Positions 18,867 through 22,144 of a DNA stretch of 22,144 nt are shown one piece after another (position 1 is the first letter of the stretch; each line of letters begins with the position of its first letter). The translations under genes were made by a program, and so were the position numbers. The notes under the pieces are model-generated. The model searched no databases, was not told the DNA's origin, and was given only the letters and a program-made list of their open reading frames with translations. The stretch lies in assembly GCA_010015655.1 (NCBI GenBank), contig ML976670.1, positions 643,347 through 665,490 on the forward strand. Direction: 5' to 3'. The DNA is from Bimuria novae-zelandiae CBS 107.79. Lineage: Eukaryota > Ascomycota > Dothideomycetes > Pleosporales > Didymosphaeriaceae.

Positions 18867-19958
18867 ATGTTAATTTTAGTAGTTAGCTTACTTACTTCAG
18901 CTCCCTTTGTGCGCTCGCACATAATAATAGCCACTCCTTAGCCCTTCGATTTGCCTAATAGCTTGCCCCTCGACTCTTCCGGGTCCGACTACCCATGCAA
19001 GATGGCCTCCGCTACGGTAGAGGTTAGGCCTGTAAACGAATGGACAGTCAGTTCAACCCAGGAGCTGTCTTTCTCGGGCTCGGCAGTCCATGGTGGTGGC
19101 TCATGCCAAATTGCAGTTACTACGGACAAAAACCCTACGAAGCAGTCTAAGTTCAAGGTTATTTACTCGATCAAGGGTGGCTGCCCTAGAGTCAGCGGCC
19201 CCGCTACATTCGAGTTTAAGATTCTAGATATATTACCTGACAGTGACTTAGTCATGGCCTGGACTTGGTTCAACCATATCGGCAACCGCGAGATGTATAT
19301 GAATTGCGCTAACGTCAAGGTCATAGGTGGTGCATCTAATACGTCTAAACTCGAAAAGCTGCCGAACATGGCTCTCGCCAATATTAATGTTGGCTCGGGC
19401 GCTTCTTGCAAGACAAAGGAGAGCTTTGACTACACCTTCGCTGGCGTTGGCCAGAACGGCGACACTGTCAACCGGGTTGGCGCTGGCCCCTTCGTCGACC
19501 TTTGCGGTAGCGAGGCTGCCGTCGGAACTGACTCTGGTAGCTCCGGCTCTGAATCTGGTGCTAGTGACAACGATAGTCTCGACACTCCTGGCCTCGGCGA
19601 AGGTGCTGCTGCCGCAACTTCGCCTACCTCGGTCTCTTCTACACTAATAGTTACGATCCACCCCCTCAACCCAGTGACTGCCCCCACTGCACCTGCCAAC
19701 TCTGAAGCTCCTGTTGAATCAGCCCAGCCAACACAAGCACCCGCCTAGTCTACTTCCGCAGCTGCTCCTCCTAGCGGCGGCGCTGCGTTAGGCACTTGCT
19801 CTTTTAACAGCGCCGTCTTGTGCAATAGCGAGACGCAGTTCGGCCTCTGTAATAGCGCCGGGATCTTATGGCAGGACGTTGCGCCTGGCACGAAGTGTCA
19901 AAACGGCCAGATTGCGCGCCGCGACTTTACCCGCCGCGTCCAGCGCGTTGCTGTCTAA
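18867..19958 (+). pseudogene. AA11 lytic polysaccharide monooxygenase with two TAG stops
   Basis: Secreted copper enzyme family that oxidatively cleaves chitin. The frame runs from an ATG at 18867 to a TAA at 19956 (363 codons) with premature TAGs at 18939 (codon 25) and 19746 (codon 294), both compatible with CAG to TAG. A 17-residue signal peptide is followed by His18, the N-terminal copper-brace His of the mature form. Then come SLPLDSSGSDYPCK, SAVHGGGSCQ with the second brace His (mature 58), WTWFNHIGNREMYMNCA with the axial Tyr (mature 127), a Ser/Ala/Pro-rich linker, and a C-terminal Cys-rich module (about 310-345: CSFNSAVLC, FGLC, VAPGTKC) resembling the chitin-binding-like tail of many AA11 proteins. 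Translation starting at a later ATG would lose the essential His. All copper ligands are still encoded, so the loss looks recent. Confidence 0.9.
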
Positions 19959-21490
19959 GCACCTCATGTTTCTAATACCTAGCCACTAACCCAACTTTTC
20001 TCCTATTTTAAGCACTAATATTTGCTATAGCGATTGCGTAGCGTGCTTGGCCGTCACTAGGTTATAGTTAGGCAATCCCTTTCACCTGTTATTCTTCTAC
20101 ATTTTAGATTCAGATTTAGGCTTTGCACGTATAGTTTAGCATTTCTTTTCATATATTATTATAGCTCGAAGAGTTGCTACAGACATCTATACTTTCTGCT
20201 TAAACTATCGGACAAATCGGCGGGTAAATCTAATACAAACGAGCGAATACATCCCCAGACGTACCTAATGCAAAGGCCGCACCACCATATGCATCTCTAG
20301 TAAGAGTTCGGCTTTCCACCCAGGCTTGGAAATCTGTCTAGAGGATCTTAGCATGTCACTTCCTTACCTGCTGCGGCGGAGGCACTCCTGAAAATCCAAG
20401 TGCACGCTCGTTCTGGCGCGGCCGTGTACACCTGGTCACTGCCTATTCCTGGAGAGTGCATGTCCAATGGAATCGGGCGGCCACGTAGCCTAGTATGCAA
20501 TTCGGAGTGGGTGTCGTCGCGGTGGAACCTGACCGGCGACCTGTAGGTACGCGACGTTACAAGGCACCTAACGTGGACCTGTTAGTAGCTATGGAATTCC
20601 ATGCTATTATTACGGATAATGGCTACGCTGGTCACTGCAGCATGTCCTTAAAGGGGCGCGGGTGTGTATTAAAGCCGTGCCTCCTTGGAACTTAGGAGCA
20701 CTGGCCTGGGCCTGGGTCTGGACTTAGGCTCGGGCTTGCCGACGATTAGAGAACCGTATGCTGACTGAAGAGCTTGCCAGGTCTCGGCGTCGGGCAGTGA
20801 GTGCAAAGATCAGAGCCTACTAGCCATATCCGCGAGAGAGGAGGAAACTCTGATGGCATGGCCTTGCCACCAACGCAGGCGTCCTTACTGCTTTCCCTTT
20901 TTGGCCAACGCATGCTGCGGATGACGGGAAAGTGCTTCATGCAGGGGCAACGGCAAGGAAGGGGCAACGGCAAGGAAGGTGCAATCGACTAGATGCGATC
21001 CTTCTCGTCATGCATGAAGGACGCTAGACGTTATCCCTGGATTCTATTTCCGCGGCACAAGGACGCTTAAGACACGGCCTTAGCCTGCTTTGGCAGACTT
21101 CGTGCAATAGGGGGAGTTATGCGCGTGGAATCTTAACCTATTTAAACTTCTACGTCTTCGCTCTCCCTAATCCACCAAGGACCCGTCTTAACGAGCGACC
21201 ACAAGCAATAACTATAACTAACTCTTTTTATAGCCGTGTAAATATAGCCCTTCTAGACTTTATTTAGTACAATCCCACTAATGCGACAAAACTGCGTGCC
21301 CCGAAGAACAAGAAGCACTCCGGGACTGCTCAGACTATTAGTTCTAGAAAGGGAATGAAGGCTCAACCCGAAACTGGAAAGGACTATATGAAGACACCGA
21401 ATATAGTCGACTACATAGATTTGACAGGTAGGCACTCTATACGGCTGACGAGGCAGCATCTCGTGTGTTAGGCATGGCATAATAGCTAAC
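19959..21490. other. Long stretch without a recognisable gene
   Basis: Mixed composition. 19959-20250 is AT-rich; 20260-21110 is GC-richer with little RIP; 21110-21490 is intermediate. Several open frames of 60-80 codons occur on both strands, but none has a motif, codon pattern or intron structure I would trust. A Gly/Leu-type stretch with repeated CTGGGC-like words lies near 20700-20740. It may contain degraded gene or element remnants. Confidence 0.5.
20944..20977 (+). repeat. 17-bp perfect tandem duplication
   Basis: GGGGCAACGGCAAGGAA occurs twice in direct succession, followed by a partial third start (GGTGCAA). A small local duplication in otherwise unassigned DNA. Confidence 0.9.
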
Positions 21491-21652
21491 ATGGCTACAG
21501 AAGATAATGAGCCTAGTAATAGTAGCGGTGCTAGTTAGTGGGGCAGTGAAACTCGCACTGCCGACGACTCTGCCATTAAAAGCGTAAACGGAAGCTTAGA
21601 GCATAAGCACCAAGAAAACTTAAACAAACCTGCTCTAAAAGATTATAGTTAA
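21491..21652 (+). pseudogene. Possible small decayed reading frame, unknown
   Basis: From an ATG at 21491 a frame of 53 codons runs to a TAA at 21650 with a single internal TAG at 21536, directly before a Trp codon. The composition (Ser, Asn, Asp, Glu-rich: ATEDNEPSNSSGAS, then TADDSAIKSVNGSL) resembles a hydrophilic protein terminus. The ending GATTATAGTTAAGGTAAGT could also be an exon edge, since GGTAAGT is a good donor. No family recognised; weak support. Confidence 0.25.
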
Positions 21653-21901
21653 GGTAAGTATTACTACTTTATTAAATTAAGAGTTCTACGCTGACATTCT
21701 GACACGGCATAAGGAGTACGGCCGTTTCCTATAATAGTCTATATAAGCCAGGCATTAGCGGAAGCCACCTAAGAGACGACGAGGAAACGACTCGAGACCG
21801 TAAATCATCTCACCTACACTATAACAACGAGGTGGATACCGTGCATCCCGCCAAATTATTGCTAACAATAAATATTTAGTTACTAGAGGGAGCTAATAAC
21901 T
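21653..21901. other. Spacer before the right-end LTR, nothing recognised
   Basis: Moderately AT-rich sequence with no convincing coding frame or repeat. It ends directly at the TGTTAGAG start of the LTR. Confidence 0.4.
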
Positions 21902-22144
21902 TGTTAGAGTGGAATACGGTATCACATGATATCACCAACCTGATGTAGACTAGTTGCTGATCACGATTCTGCTACTTAAGCAGTTCCACTGTTCAGCTTG
22001 TTACAATCAACTCAGTCTCTCATTCCTACTTGCTACCCATCTTATCCCTTACAGTTATGAGCCCGGCATACGCTTAATTCGACTGCAGTTCACACTCCAC
22101 CTACTTACTACACACGCGCTTTCCACGACGGAGATCAACTCGAC
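21902..22144 (+). mobile_element. 5' end of a second Copia retrotransposon, truncated by the window edge
   Basis: A 152-bp putative LTR (TGTTAGAG..CCCTTACA, 21902-22053) is followed at once by GTTATGAGCCCGGC (22054-22067). This is the same primer binding site, at the same distance, as in the Copia element at 10948-16402. The 77 bases after it look like an untranslated leader. Orientation is plus, opposite to the other Copia. The LTR sequence is unrelated to the 193-bp LTR, so this is another family. CpA and TpG are still common, so it seems little affected by RIP. The second LTR, gag and pol must lie outside the window, unless only this end remains. Confidence 0.65.
22054..22067 (+). promoter_or_regulatory. 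Primer binding site (initiator tRNA-Met half-molecule type)
   Basis: GTTATGAGCCCGGC immediately follows the ACA end of the LTR. TTATGAGCCC is complementary to the anticodon-stem-loop region of fungal initiator tRNA-Met, the primer type known for Copia elements. Confidence 0.65.

Noticed and set aside
20495..20992. Small open frames on both strands around 20.5-21.0 kb
   Set aside because: Short, mutually overlapping, no motif and no codon or intron evidence.
1..22144. CRISPR arrays, tRNA or rRNA genes
   Set aside because: No regularly spaced repeats and no A-box/B-box or conserved rRNA words were noticed on either strand.

Overview
The window looks like an accessory, AT-rich compartment of a filamentous ascomycete (Pezizomycotina) genome. 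The evidence is short fungal-type introns, fungal pogo/Fot1, Tc1/mariner and Ty1/Copia transposons, secreted LPMO-type genes, and pervasive damage of the repeat-induced point mutation (RIP) kind. The RIP signs are CpA/TpG turned into TpA, almost all premature stops being TAG or TAA, and catalytic Asp/Glu codons turned into Asn/Lys. No bacterial-type operons, tRNA, rRNA or CRISPR were seen. Family calls come from recognising motifs in my own translations, not from database searches.

Layout. 1-1824: a pogo/Fot1-like element (A), nearly complete, whose left tip lies just outside the window. 1958-6802: a long decayed gene of unknown function, split by a second pogo-like element (B, 2048-5281). 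Element B is itself interrupted by a 910-bp retroposon (2940-3849) and by a solo Copia LTR (4527-4729). Removing each insert with one copy of its target duplication restores the surrounding reading frame, so the nesting is well supported. 7160-8155: a dead Tc1/mariner transposase. 8221-10947: an island with little or no RIP, holding two unrecognised intron-bearing genes and a DUF7492 (LPMO-like) gene fragment. 10948-16402: a Ty1/Copia retrotransposon on the minus strand with two 193-bp LTRs, PBS and PPT, its gag-pol destroyed by RIP. 16403-17215: a fragment of a third pogo transposase. 17485-18462: a broken RING-IBR-RING E3 ligase gene. 18867-19958: a broken AA11 chitin-active LPMO gene. 19959-21901: mostly sequence I cannot assign. 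21902-22144: the LTR and primer binding site of a second Copia element running off the right edge.

Together. This is a transposon graveyard around a few host genes, not a functional pathway. Secreted polysaccharide oxidation (AA11, DUF7492) and ubiquitin ligation (RBR) are represented only by broken copies. The most informative signals are historical. RIP is patchy: it switches on and off over tens of bases, even inside one LTR, and ignores element boundaries. The full Copia element lacks a target duplication and sits between two unrelated broken sequences, which points to recombination between dispersed copies. The only apparently undamaged genes are the two unrecognised ones at 8554-10197.
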